Shown here: positions 17,618 to 26,450 of the stretch, piece by piece
Position numbering within the stretch: the stretch's first letter is position 1
Layout of the letters: each line of letters begins with the position of its first letter
The notes under the pieces: generated by a model
What the model saw: the letters and a program-made list of their open reading frames with translations, nothing else
Databases searched by the model: none
Told to the model about the DNA's origin: nothing
DNA from: Paenibacillus sp. UNC451MF
GTDB taxonomy: Bacteria > Bacillota > Bacilli > Paenibacillales > NBRC-103111
DNA: 64,000 nt
Assembly: GCF_000686845.1 (NCBI RefSeq)
Contig: NZ_JMLS01000003.1
Coordinates: forward strand, 62,001 to 126,000
Direction of reading: 5' to 3'
Program-made: the position numbers and the translations under genes

Positions 17618-18490
17618 ATGGTAATTAGTAAAGGTGTAAAAACGTTTAACGTTATCAATATCATATTTCTGACATTACTTGGTTTAACCATGGTGCTGCC
17701 TTTGTTGCACGTAATCGCTCAATCATTTAGTAATAGCGTAGCGATTAATAAAGGTCTCGTATATTTCTGGCCGGTTAACTTTACAGGAGCCAACTATACC
17801 AGTATTTTGAAAGACCAAACGATTTGGCTCGCTTTCAGAAACAGTGTTATCATTACAGTTGGAGGTACGCTAATTAACTTGATTGCAACGGCGTCTCTAG
17901 CTTATCCATTATCCAGACAAGAATATTTGGGTCGTAAAATCATTTTGATCATGGTTCTTATCACTTTAATATTCCATGCTCCATTGATTCCAAACTATTT
18001 GCTACTTAAAAACATCAAGCTGTTGAACACTTTGTGGGTTCTTATGATCCCAACTGCAATCAGTGCTTACAACTTGTTCGTAATGAGATCGTTCTTCATG
18101 AACTTGCCTAATGAGTTGTTCGATTCCGCTCGTATTGACGGCTGTGGCGAAATGGGGATGTTGTGGAGAATCGTACTTCCATTGTCCAAGCCTGCAATGG
18201 CAACCATGGGGATTATGTACGCCGTATCCAACTGGAATACTTATTCAGCGGCTATCTACTATATCAATAGTCGTGCCTTAATACCGCTTCAAGTAAGACT
18301 TCGCGAAATGATTATTACGGACCAGTTCGGAGCATCCGATTCGTCAGCTTTGGATTCCGCAGTTAACTTATCTCCTGAAGGTTTGAAGATGGCCGTAATC
18401 GTTATCGCAACTATTCCTATCATGCTAATTTATCCGTTCCTGCAAAAGCATTTTATTAAAGGGATGCTCGTAGGCTCTATCAAATCATAA
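17618..18490 (+). CDS. Carbohydrate ABC transporter permease, YtcP/LplC family
   Basis: The protein has 290 residues with six predicted membrane segments. The EAA loop reads ELFDSARIDGCGEMGMLWRI, so the usual Glu-Ala-Ala is partly replaced, as is common in YtcP proteins. It pairs with the upstream LplB-type permease to form the membrane channel of the importer. The ribosome binding site is CGGAGGTG. The gene ends with GMLVGSIKS, a typical end for this family. The binding protein gene follows after 122 bases that contain an apparent extra promoter. Confidence 0.92.
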   Translation: MVISKGVKTFNVINIIFLTLLGLTMVLPLLHVIAQSFSNSVAINKGLVYFWPVNFTGANYTSILKDQTIWLAFRNSVIITVGGTLINLIATASLAYPLSRQEYLGRKIILIMVLITLIFHAPLIPNYLLLKNIKLLNTLWVLMIPTAISAYNLFVMRSFFMNLPNELFDSARIDGCGEMGMLWRIVLPLSKPAMATMGIMYAVSNWNTYSAAIYYINSRALIPLQVRLREMIITDQFGASDSSALDSAVNLSPEGLKMAVIVIATIPIMLIYPFLQKHFIKGMLVGSIKS

Positions 18491-18521
18491 AAAAACACAA
18501 GCTCCCGTAATTTTAACAATA

Positions 18522-18567
18522 TTGATTATTGCTTAAGCAAGTTATAATAGCAATGTAAACGTAATCA
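18522..18567 (+). promoter_or_regulatory. Internal promoter with cre-like CcpA site
   Basis: TATAAT is at 18543-18548, with TTGATT at 18522-18527 as a poorly spaced (15 bases) -35 box; the palindrome TTGCTTAAGCAA lies between them. The sequence ATGTAAACGTAATCA at 18553-18567 fits the cre consensus WTGNAANCGNWNNCW at all fixed positions. Located just downstream of the -10 box, it would let CcpA block transcription of the binding protein gene when preferred sugars are present. Binding is inferred, not shown. Confidence 0.5.
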
Positions 18568-18612
18568 CAAAATCAATTCGATTGTTAGAATTCAAAAGGG
18601 AGAAGGGGTAAC

Positions 18613-20181
18613 ATGAAAAAAGCAGTAGGTCTAGTTATGGCATCCGTACTAGCAGTTGGCTCCATCGCCGGCTGCTCCAGCGGTGCTGGCACGAAAGATG
18701 CAGACAAAGGAAGCGCTCCCGCAGCTTCTAAAGGTCCGTTGAAATTCTCGATTTCATATCCTACTACAACTGGTGACGGATACGGCCAAAAGCAACCTGA
18801 TTTGAGCAAAGAGAAATGGGTTCAGCGCTTGAACAAGTTGACCAATACCGAAATCGATGTAAGGTTGATTCAAAGGGAAAAAATGAGTGTATTGTTTGCA
18901 GGGAACGATATTCCTGATGTATTGGGTAGCTTGGACTTGCCAACAGGAAAAGATATGGCTGGTTCAGTTGAAGCAGGCGTGTTTCAACCATTAGACGACT
19001 TGCTGAAACAATATGCTCCTACACTTTACAAGAATGTACCTAAAGCGGCATGGGATTCGGTAACCTATAATGGTAAAATTTATGGCATTCCAGACTACTT
19101 GACCAATCCATCCCGTCGCGGAACTTATATCCGTACAGACTTGCTGCAGAAGACAGGACTTCCAGTACCTAAGACGATCGACGATTTCGTGAACGTCATG
19201 CGTGCCTTTAAGAAGCTCGGAGTTGAAAACCCTTACCAAATGCGTGAGAACTTCAAGTATGCGGATACAGTATTCGGAGCCTTCGATGTACTTCCTTACA
19301 AAGATCAATTTGAAAAACAAGGCGATCAAATTGTACCGAAGTTCTTCGATGTAGAGAACATGCAAAAAGCTCTTCAAACCTTGAAAACGATGTACGATGA
19401 AGGCTTGATTCCGAAAGACTTTGCAACAATTTCTTCCACGGACTATAGCAAAAACATCAACGCTGGTAAAGCGGGAATGTGGTCTGCTAACGTAAGCGGT
19501 GGATTATCCGGTTTCAGAACTAATATTACAGCAGTTGATCCTAATGCAAAGATTGATGTAATCGCTTCACCGACAGGTCCTGAAGGCAAAGCCGGCTACT
19601 TCTTGTACTCTCCAATGGTTCGTACGTTCTACATTAATAAGAGCGTAGATAAAGATAAAGCGATCGGCATCATGAAATACTTCGAATGGATGCAAACCGA
19701 AGAAGCTGCTAAATTCTTCAGCCTTGGAGTTGAAGGCGAGAATTACACGGTAAGCAATGGTAAAATTGCTTACAAAGCTCCAACAAACAAAGATGAAAAA
19801 GATGAAGAAGGATGGCGTTCAACGTTGTGGGTTGGACAAGATTCGACTTACAACAAGTTGCAATTGGAGCAAAGCAAAGACGGTCAAGATACTTTGAAAG
19901 CGTTTGACACCATCTTGTCCAAAGAAGGTCTTGGCGGTATCGGCTTCTACCCGGACTTGAAATCGTTCTCCAAATATCCAGACTTGACTCCACTTGGTGA
20001 TACGGGTCCTAAATTAATCGTTGACCACATGGTTAAAATGGTATATGGTAAAGAACCGATCTCCGATTGGCCGAAAGTTATTGAAGAGTACAAATCAAAA
20101 GGCGGAAACGAAATTATTAAAGAAGCTACAGAGAGATACAATAAGAAAGACGGCGTTTCCGTATTCAGCAATCAAAAATAG
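18613..20181 (+). CDS. Sugar ABC transporter substrate-binding lipoprotein, LplA/YtcQ type
   Basis: The protein has 522 residues. The signal peptide ends in a lipobox with AGCSSG, giving lipidated Cys at about residue 21. The rest is a large extracellular solute-binding protein of family 1; the long C-terminal part with NKDEKDEEGWRSTLW is typical for LplA/YtcQ proteins that bind oligosaccharides. It is the receptor of the importer formed with the two upstream permeases. It is preceded by its own apparent promoter and cre-like site and followed by a hairpin terminator, so it may be made in excess over the permeases, as usual for binding proteins. Ligand unknown. Confidence 0.92.
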   Translation: MKKAVGLVMASVLAVGSIAGCSSGAGTKDADKGSAPAASKGPLKFSISYPTTTGDGYGQKQPDLSKEKWVQRLNKLTNTEIDVRLIQREKMSVLFAGNDIPDVLGSLDLPTGKDMAGSVEAGVFQPLDDLLKQYAPTLYKNVPKAAWDSVTYNGKIYGIPDYLTNPSRRGTYIRTDLLQKTGLPVPKTIDDFVNVMRAFKKLGVENPYQMRENFKYADTVFGAFDVLPYKDQFEKQGDQIVPKFFDVENMQKALQTLKTMYDEGLIPKDFATISSTDYSKNINAGKAGMWSANVSGGLSGFRTNITAVDPNAKIDVIASPTGPEGKAGYFLYSPMVRTFYINKSVDKDKAIGIMKYFEWMQTEEAAKFFSLGVEGENYTVSNGKIAYKAPTNKDEKDEEGWRSTLWVGQDSTYNKLQLEQSKDGQDTLKAFDTILSKEGLGGIGFYPDLKSFSKYPDLTPLGDTGPKLIVDHMVKMVYGKEPISDWPKVIEEYKSKGGNEIIKEATERYNKKDGVSVFSNQK

Positions 20182-20186
20182 TGCTA

Positions 20187-20219
20187 AGCATCTGCCCTAG
20201 CAATAGGGTGGATGCTTTT
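20187..20219 (+). terminator. Hairpin between binding protein and response regulator genes
   Basis: The stem AGCATC..CCCTA pairs with TAGGG..GATGCT and is followed by TTTTCCCGTTTTT. Partial read-through would give low-level expression of the two-component genes. Confidence 0.75.
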
Positions 20220-20249
20220 CCCGTTTTTATAAGAAGGGGGATTAACAGG

Positions 20250-21269
20250 ATGCAGTTACTAATTGTGGATGATGAACCCATCAATCGCAAAGGATTAGCG
20301 CGTATGGCCGAACAGTATCCTTTGCCTGAATCCCATATTCATACAGCGGCAAATGGTGTTCAAGCTATGGAAATTATCCGTTCTCAAGTCCCAGATGTCA
20401 TTTTTACGGATATCCGAATGCCCAAGATGGATGGTTTGGAGCTATGCAAGCAGCTTCACGAGCAATTCAGCCATATCCCTATCGTTGTCATATCAGGATA
20501 CTCGGACTTTGAATATGCGCAAAAATGCATGTCCTATGGGGTGAAGCATTATTTGCTGAAGCCCGTTACCAAATCCGATGTGATTGAAGTGCTGGATGCC
20601 CTGATGAGGTCCAAAGCCAGGAGCTTCGTATCTTTAACCAAATATGAAGAGTGGATTGAAGAGGTAGAACAAGCGATTTGGATGCTGAACCTGAACGAAA
20701 TCAACCAATTGACCGAGCAGTGGAAGCAGTACTGTCTTCAATCGGAATTGAATGTTGTTCAGTTAAAGGAATTGTTAGAAGAATGCATCAATATGCTTGT
20801 GAAGCGAATGGCTAAGAAATCTATGATATTGACCGTTGAGAAGAACGAGACACGTCCCCTGACGAGGGAGGACGCATTGGAGCTTTTTGAAACTCAGCTA
20901 AAACAACTGACTTCTGACTTGATGATTAAAAGAAGCGGTAATTTTAAAGACCCGATGAAGGAAGCCAAGGGTTATATCGATAGTCACTTATCACAGGAAA
21001 TAACACTCGAGGAAGTCGCCGAGATGGTTGGACTGACGCCAACTTATTTTAGTTCCTTATTCAAGAAAATGACGAATGAAACGTTCGTACAATATCGGAT
21101 TAAGAGGCGTATTGAGCTTGCTCAGAAGCTAATGGCAGTTCCTCATATGAAAATGAGCGATATAGCAGCAGAGGTGGGATATGAGGATTACCCTCATTTT
21201 ACAAAAATGTTTAAAAAAATGACAGGTTATTCGCCTTCCGAATATCGCAGCATTTTGGGGATTAAATGA
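20250..21269 (+). CDS. Response regulator, YesN type (receiver plus AraC HTH)
   Basis: The protein has 339 residues. The N-terminal receiver domain has the acidic pair DDE at 7-9, phosphoacceptor Asp54 in FTDIRMPKMDG and Lys in LLKPVTKSD. The C-terminal AraC-type DNA-binding domain (about residues 235-339) shows ITLEEVAEMVGLTPTYFSSL and MSDIAAEVGYEDYPHFTKMF. The start at 20250 follows GAAGGGGG; the frame is open upstream but overlaps the terminator. Together with the next gene it most likely senses the presence of the sugar and activates the transporter operon. Confidence 0.9.
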   Translation: MQLLIVDDEPINRKGLARMAEQYPLPESHIHTAANGVQAMEIIRSQVPDVIFTDIRMPKMDGLELCKQLHEQFSHIPIVVISGYSDFEYAQKCMSYGVKHYLLKPVTKSDVIEVLDALMRSKARSFVSLTKYEEWIEEVEQAIWMLNLNEINQLTEQWKQYCLQSELNVVQLKELLEECINMLVKRMAKKSMILTVEKNETRPLTREDALELFETQLKQLTSDLMIKRSGNFKDPMKEAKGYIDSHLSQEITLEEVAEMVGLTPTYFSSLFKKMTNETFVQYRIKRRIELAQKLMAVPHMKMSDIAAEVGYEDYPHFTKMFKKMTGYSPSEYRSILGIK

Positions 21270-23086
21270 TGAAATGGAATTTGTCCCGTAAGCTGTTAAC
21301 TTATTTTCTAGTTGTTATTGTTGTCTCCTTAACGTCGGTAGGCGTATTCACCTATACGCGATCGTCGAACGAATTGGATCAGCTTAGCAGCAGGCACATG
21401 TCACAAATTGTAAACAATGCGATGTATCAGACCGATTTATATTTGCAAAATTACGATCGTTCCATGTCATCGCTTCTCTCAAATCAAGATGTTAAGCAGT
21501 TTTTGGACATGCCGCCGCTTAACGGATACGATTATTACAGTTTTTATTCATCCATCAAAGAATATGGAATAAAGCCGATCTTTATTAGAAGCCCTGAGAT
21601 CGTGAACATGTATATAATTAGTTATAACGGCAATTCTATCTTCAGCTTTAACGGGGGAGGTTCAGATCAGCCGCTTACTTCAACGGAGGCCGCTAAGCGT
21701 CTGGCTATGTTAAAGGAAAAAACCAAAGACAACGGTCAATTAAGCGCGCTGAACACAACCATCCAGCCAGAACGCAAAAATAGCGTCATTACGCTTGCTC
21801 GAAAAATAAGAGGGCTGAGCTCGCCGGAATATAGCGGTATATTGGCATTTGAGGTGCAAATCAGAGATTTGGCGACCCTCTGGGGAGGGATTGACCTTGG
21901 AGAGGATGGTTTCTTCTTCATACTGGATGAATCCGGAGAGATTGTGTACCATCCACAAAAAGAGATGATCGGAACCCAGGTCTCCGCCAAATTAAAAGAG
22001 CAGCTCGACCAATCGGACGCGCAAATGTTCGAAAGCAAGGAAGGCAATAAAAAGCGCATGTACGTGAGTCGTGATTCCGAATATTCTGGATGGACATTGG
22101 TTGTCTCGATGCCTCTTGACGAGTTGAAAAAACCGATCGCAAGCATTCGTACGACTACCATTTTGGTTGGATTGATTACGCTAGTTGTTGCTATTTGGCT
22201 ATCGAATCGTTTTGGCCGCTCAATAACACGTCCTATTCGCGTGTTGAAGAATGGAATGAGACAGACGGAAAAAGGGAACTGGATAACGATTCCGGTAAGT
22301 TCAAATGAACCAAAGGATGAATTGGATGAGTTGACGTTAAGCTATAATCTGATGGTCAAGCGTCTTTCCGACTTGGTAAAACAAGTATACGAAGCGGAGC
22401 TGCAAAATCGTGAAACACAGCTGGAGCGCCAAAAGGCTGAGTTTCAGTCGCTTCAGATGCAGATTAATCCTCATTTTCTGTATAACACATTGGAAACCAT
22501 CGCTTGTTATGCTGCGTTGAAGGATTCTGATGAAATATCAGAGATTGTCAAGGCTATGGCTTATATGCTTAGATATTCGGTACAGACGAACCTAGAAGAA
22601 ATAACGGTTGCCAATGAGCTTAAGCATATATTGACTTATATGACCATTCTTAAACACAGGATTGACTACGAATTTGAGATAGACGCGGCGGTACCGCCTA
22701 ATCTTCTGCTGCACAAGATGGTACGGTTAACACTGCAGCCTCTTGTGGAAAATATATTCCAGCACGCATTTCCTGATGGTGTGGAGCCTCATCATTTTAT
22801 TCGTATCGATGCTGGCATTGATGAAGATATATTCTGGGTTAGCGTTGAAGACAACGGGGCTGGAATTCCAGAGGGAAAGCTTGAAGAGCTTAACAATAAG
22901 CTGGAGACTTATCGTTTAACGGATACGGTAGGCAGTAGTGAGAAGGTTACCAACGGAATTGGAATGATGAATGTGCACAGGCGTATTCAAATGGTGTTCG
23001 GAGAAGAGTACGGCCTTCGTATAGTAAGTAAAGAAAATGAAGGCACCAAAATCATTATGCGGATGCCAATTTCGAATCCAAAATAA
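21266..23086 (+). CDS. Sensor histidine kinase, YesM type
   Basis: The protein has 606 residues. Membrane segments lie at about 9-28 and 296-314 and enclose an extracellular Cache-like sensing domain. A HAMP linker (RSITRPIRVL) follows, then the His_kinase domain with the phosphorylated His403 in QMQINPHFLYNTLE, then the ATP-binding domain with VEDNGAGIPEG and NGIGMMNV. The start codon overlaps the regulator's stop as ATGATG, so an ATG three bases on is equally possible; the overlap indicates translational coupling. A terminator follows the gene. Confidence 0.92.
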   Translation: MMKWNLSRKLLTYFLVVIVVSLTSVGVFTYTRSSNELDQLSSRHMSQIVNNAMYQTDLYLQNYDRSMSSLLSNQDVKQFLDMPPLNGYDYYSFYSSIKEYGIKPIFIRSPEIVNMYIISYNGNSIFSFNGGGSDQPLTSTEAAKRLAMLKEKTKDNGQLSALNTTIQPERKNSVITLARKIRGLSSPEYSGILAFEVQIRDLATLWGGIDLGEDGFFFILDESGEIVYHPQKEMIGTQVSAKLKEQLDQSDAQMFESKEGNKKRMYVSRDSEYSGWTLVVSMPLDELKKPIASIRTTTILVGLITLVVAIWLSNRFGRSITRPIRVLKNGMRQTEKGNWITIPVSSNEPKDELDELTLSYNLMVKRLSDLVKQVYEAELQNRETQLERQKAEFQSLQMQINPHFLYNTLETIACYAALKDSDEISEIVKAMAYMLRYSVQTNLEEITVANELKHILTYMTILKHRIDYEFEIDAAVPPNLLLHKMVRLTLQPLVENIFQHAFPDGVEPHHFIRIDAGIDEDIFWVSVEDNGAGIPEGKLEELNNKLETYRLTDTVGSSEKVTNGIGMMNVHRRIQMVFGEEYGLRIVSKENEGTKIIMRMPISNPK

Positions 23087-23092
23087 CAGATT

Positions 23093-23146
23093 AAGCACTC
23101 GTTCAAGCTGGCGATATTTCTCAAGCCGGTGCGGGTGCTTTCTTTA
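23093..23146 (+). terminator. Terminator after the histidine kinase gene
   Basis: The outer arms AAGCAC and GTGCTT enclose a second pairing GGC/GCC; a T-rich stretch TTTCTTT follows. Confidence 0.55.
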
Positions 23147-23233
23147 TCTAAGTCTTGAGACGGTTTACAAAGAACTGTTTTTTCGTTACGATGAGTGAAA
23201 TAACTTCTTTACTTTTAAGGAGCGATACTAGTT

Positions 23234-25621
23234 TTGAAGACTCTTATCATTGCGGAGAAACCGGACATGGGTCGGAACATTGCTGCCGCAATAGATTCAA
23301 AAGCTAAAAATCACCGTACTTATATAGAGGGTGAGCAGTACATCATTACTTGGGCGATAGGTCATTTGATTGGGTTAGCTGAACCGGACGCCTATGACGA
23401 TAAGTATAAAAAATGGAACTTTAACGATTTGCCGATCATTCCCGATCGGTTTAAGCTTGTGCCCAATTTCAAAACCAAAGATCAATTAAAGGTTATCGCA
23501 GAGCTGGCGAAGCGGAGCGGGCAATTAGTAAATGCTTGCGACGCCGGGCGCGAGGGGCAGCATATTTTTTCCTTAATCCAAAGGCATCTGAAGCTTATGC
23601 ATCCGGTCAAGCGGCTCTGGATTTCAGATTTAACGCCGGAAACAATCCGTAAGGGATTTGCTGAGCTTAAAGAAGGCTCGGAATATGAGAACTTGACGAA
23701 GGCGGCGAAAGCAAGAAGTGAGGCCGATTGGTTGATTGGGATGAACGGTTCTCGGGCTTTTACGACAAAGCATAATGAGCTGCTGTCAGTAGGCCGTGTA
23801 CAGACACCGGTCTTGGCCATTTTATATGATCGTCAAAAAGAAATCGAGGCGTTCCAATCCAATAAGTTTTATGATGTGGAAGCTCAGTTCAAGCAAGCGG
23901 ATACGGAGTATAAGGGATTATGGCAAGGAGAGCGAATAACGGATCCTGAGAAGGCCAATGCGCTGGTGCTGAAGCTAAAGGGCAAGCAGGGGAAGGTTGC
24001 TAGCTACGAGGTGAAGGATACGAAGGAGTATCCTTTTAAGCTGTATGACTTGACGCTGCTGCAGCGGGAAGCAAATGCCAAATATGGCTACTCAGCCAAA
24101 AAGACGTTGGATCTGGCTCAAGCGCTTTATGAGAAGCATAAGGTTATCAGCTATCCCAGGACTAATTCTAACTATGTAACCGAGCAGAACATACCTGAAA
24201 TGCATCGCTCGCTGGATCAACTAAGAGGCACTGCCTACAGTCATTTGGTAGAGAACGCTGAAAAAAGCAGGGTGCATAAAAATAATAAGGCGGTATGCAA
24301 TCCCACCAAGGTAGAGGATCACCACGCAATACTGCCTACGCACAAAAAGGCGAGCGGTTTATCAAGCGATGAACAGAATGTGTATGATTTAATTGTACGG
24401 CGGTTTCTATCGCACTTTTATGCTCCGGCAGAATACAAAATTCATACCGTTCTGACCGAAGTAGAGCAGGAGATGTTCAAAAGCACAATTAAGCAGCTCC
24501 TATCTGAAGGCTGGAAGGTTATCTATGCTGATCAGAAGAAGGATAAGCCCAAATCCAAAGGGAAAGCAGATAAGTCTGAAGAGGAAGAGCCTGAGGAAGA
24601 GGTAAGCACTGCATTCACATTACAGCCCGAAGTTCCGGTAAAATGTTCCAAAATCACTGCCAAAGAGAAAGAGACTCAGCCGCCTAAGGCTTATACCGAA
24701 GGAACTCTGCTTAAAGCGATGGAAGGGGCCGGCAAGCAGGTTGAGGATGAAGAACTTAGAGATGCAATGAAGGATTCGGGACTGGGTACCCCCGCCACTC
24801 GTGCTTCTGTGATTGAGAGGCTGAAGCAGGTAGGCTATATCGTCATGCAGGGCAAGCGTATAGTGATCACGCAAAAGGGACGTACGGCAATTGAGCTCGT
24901 CCGTGGAGCGGGAGTTGATCTTCTTACCTCGCCTGAGATGACGGGACAGTGGGAGCGGCGGCTCAATGAGATCGCTCGCGGAGTGGCCTCGGATGAGACG
25001 TTCATGGCCAATGTAAAGAAATTCACGAACCTGATCGTCGATAAGGTTCGAGTACAATCGAAGGCTGCGAAGCAAGCCTTCGAAGGAGATGCACCGTCCG
25101 CAGGCGCAGCCAAGCGGACGCGTAAGCGCGGCGCCGAGGCTGAAGCTGCCGTCGGCAGCAACACAGCAGCGCCGGCGGCGAAGCGCACCCGTGCTGCGCG
25201 CAGCGGTGATGCCGCGGCTAAGGCGCCAGCCGGCGGCTCGCGAACGCGACGCAGCGCGGCGCCTGAGGCAAGCGCCGCCGCGGCCGAGCCCGCGGTTAGA
25301 GCAGGCGGCGGAGCGCCAACGGTGACCGCTACGGTGACTAAGCCGGGCATAGCGGCATGCCCAAGGCCCGGATGTAACGGGCGCATCATAATGGGCAAGC
25401 GAGGCTATGGCTGCACCGAATACAAATCCGGCTGTGGATTTGTGATTTGGAAGAACAGCTTCGGAGCCGTATTAACAGATACGGCCGTACGTTTTTTAAT
25501 AGAAAAGGGCGCTACCGCCAGATTGACCTTAACCGACGAGAATGGAAGAGCTACAGAAGGGCGGATAGTACTAGTGGACAGAAATACGGGCAAGCTAGCT
25601 ATCGAGCCTATGCCCAATTAA
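23234..25621 (+). CDS. topB: DNA topoisomerase III
   Basis: The protein has 795 residues and is a type IA enzyme that unlinks single-stranded DNA crossings. The Toprim domain shows IAEKPDMGRN and NACDAGREGQ. The catalytic tyrosine is Tyr307 in ISYPRTNSNY, and the DSGLGTPATRASVIERL segment belongs to the central domain. Two acidic clusters sit around residue 455. Residues about 615-700 are a low-complexity, Ala/Arg/Lys-rich and GC-rich linker with repeated KRTR and SRTRRS motifs. A four-Cys zinc ribbon (CPRPGCNG and GCTEYKSGCGF) and a final domain follow. The start is TTG after AAGGAG. The linker is unlike the rest of the gene in composition. Confidence 0.92.
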   Translation: MKTLIIAEKPDMGRNIAAAIDSKAKNHRTYIEGEQYIITWAIGHLIGLAEPDAYDDKYKKWNFNDLPIIPDRFKLVPNFKTKDQLKVIAELAKRSGQLVNACDAGREGQHIFSLIQRHLKLMHPVKRLWISDLTPETIRKGFAELKEGSEYENLTKAAKARSEADWLIGMNGSRAFTTKHNELLSVGRVQTPVLAILYDRQKEIEAFQSNKFYDVEAQFKQADTEYKGLWQGERITDPEKANALVLKLKGKQGKVASYEVKDTKEYPFKLYDLTLLQREANAKYGYSAKKTLDLAQALYEKHKVISYPRTNSNYVTEQNIPEMHRSLDQLRGTAYSHLVENAEKSRVHKNNKAVCNPTKVEDHHAILPTHKKASGLSSDEQNVYDLIVRRFLSHFYAPAEYKIHTVLTEVEQEMFKSTIKQLLSEGWKVIYADQKKDKPKSKGKADKSEEEEPEEEVSTAFTLQPEVPVKCSKITAKEKETQPPKAYTEGTLLKAMEGAGKQVEDEELRDAMKDSGLGTPATRASVIERLKQVGYIVMQGKRIVITQKGRTAIELVRGAGVDLLTSPEMTGQWERRLNEIARGVASDETFMANVKKFTNLIVDKVRVQSKAAKQAFEGDAPSAGAAKRTRKRGAEAEAAVGSNTAAPAAKRTRAARSGDAAAKAPAGGSRTRRSAAPEASAAAAEPAVRAGGGAPTVTATVTKPGIAACPRPGCNGRIIMGKRGYGCTEYKSGCGFVIWKNSFGAVLTDTAVRFLIEKGATARLTLTDENGRATEGRIVLVDRNTGKLAIEPMPN

Positions 25622-25637
25622 TTGACCCATATAAGAT

Positions 25638-25684
25638 AAAAGGACGTTCCCTAAGTATAATTCATCCTTAGAGAACGTCCTTTT
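25638..25684. terminator. Bidirectional terminator
   Basis: A perfect 12-bp stem AAAAGGACGTTC/GAACGTCCTTTT has an internal CTAAG/CTTAG pairing. It separates topB from the convergent hemolysin III gene. Confidence 0.9.
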
Positions 25685-25695
25685 CATTGTTTTGA

Positions 25696-26340
25696 TTAGG
25701 ATGCCAGTAAAGGCAGCACATACACGTACACTGCGATAAAATGACACAAGCTGCCCGCTGTGACAAACAAATGCCATATAACGTGATGGTAACGGATCCT
25801 ACGCCAAAAATAAAAAATACTGCCGAAGCTGTATAAGAACACCCCGGCGAGCAGCCATACCATGCCTTCCAGAGACAGAGCCTGCTGCAAAGGCCGAATA
25901 ATGAGTACGATAAGCCAGGCCATGAGAAGATATAGACCAATGGAGAAGGTCATGTAACGCCCCGGGTACAGGAGCTTTAATGTCACACCGATACAGGCAA
26001 GCAACCAAACTCCAATCAGCATCCCTATACCTACAGAATCGTGACGTATAACGAGAAGAAAAGGGGTATACGTTCCTGCTATAAGTAAATATATTGCCGC
26101 ATGATCGAGCATTTCATAGCGTGCAACGGCTCGCTCCTGAGTTGCGCTGTGCAATAAAGTAGAACAGACGTATAAAATTACGAGCGAGAAGCCGAAAGCA
26201 GTACTCCCTAATAAGTGCATCATACTTCCGTTTTTAAGCGATTGCTGCAGCAGCACGACAAGCGCAGCGGTGCTTAACACGGCTGCGAATCCATGACTTA
26301 GGGCATTAGCCCTCTCTTCCTTCCACGAGGTTGCATTCAT
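25696..26340 (-). CDS. Hemolysin III / PAQR family membrane protein
   Basis: The protein has 214 residues and seven predicted membrane helices. PAQR metal-site motifs are visible: ANALSHGF near the N-terminus, STLLHSATQ and EMLDHAAIYLLIAGTYTPF in the middle, and HHVIWHLFVTAGSLCHF at the end, giving the Ser, Asp and three His residues of the family. The start at 26340 follows AGGAGTGG; an in-frame start 15 codons upstream lacks a ribosome binding site. Despite the name, bacterial members are not shown to be toxins here; membrane homeostasis is a more cautious guess. Confidence 0.88.
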   Translation of the reverse strand: MNATSWKEERANALSHGFAAVLSTAALVVLLQQSLKNGSMMHLLGSTAFGFSLVILYVCSTLLHSATQERAVARYEMLDHAAIYLLIAGTYTPFLLVIRHDSVGIGMLIGVWLLACIGVTLKLLYPGRYMTFSIGLYLLMAWLIVLIIRPLQQALSLEGMVWLLAGVFLYSFGSIFYFWRRIRYHHVIWHLFVTAGSLCHFIAVYVYVLPLLAS

Positions 26341-26450
26341 ATATAGTCCACTCCTGTTTACGCTGTATGAATAAGCTGTTGCCAACCTATTCTATCGTTC
26401 CCAGGAAAGAGTTATTTTACGCTGAGCAGAGAATAGCTTCATGGAAATCG

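Noticed and set aside
24835-25398. Long minus-strand ORF (187 codons) opposite topB
   Set aside because: It lies fully within topB, is explained by the GC-rich Ala/Arg linker read backwards, and has no ribosome binding site.
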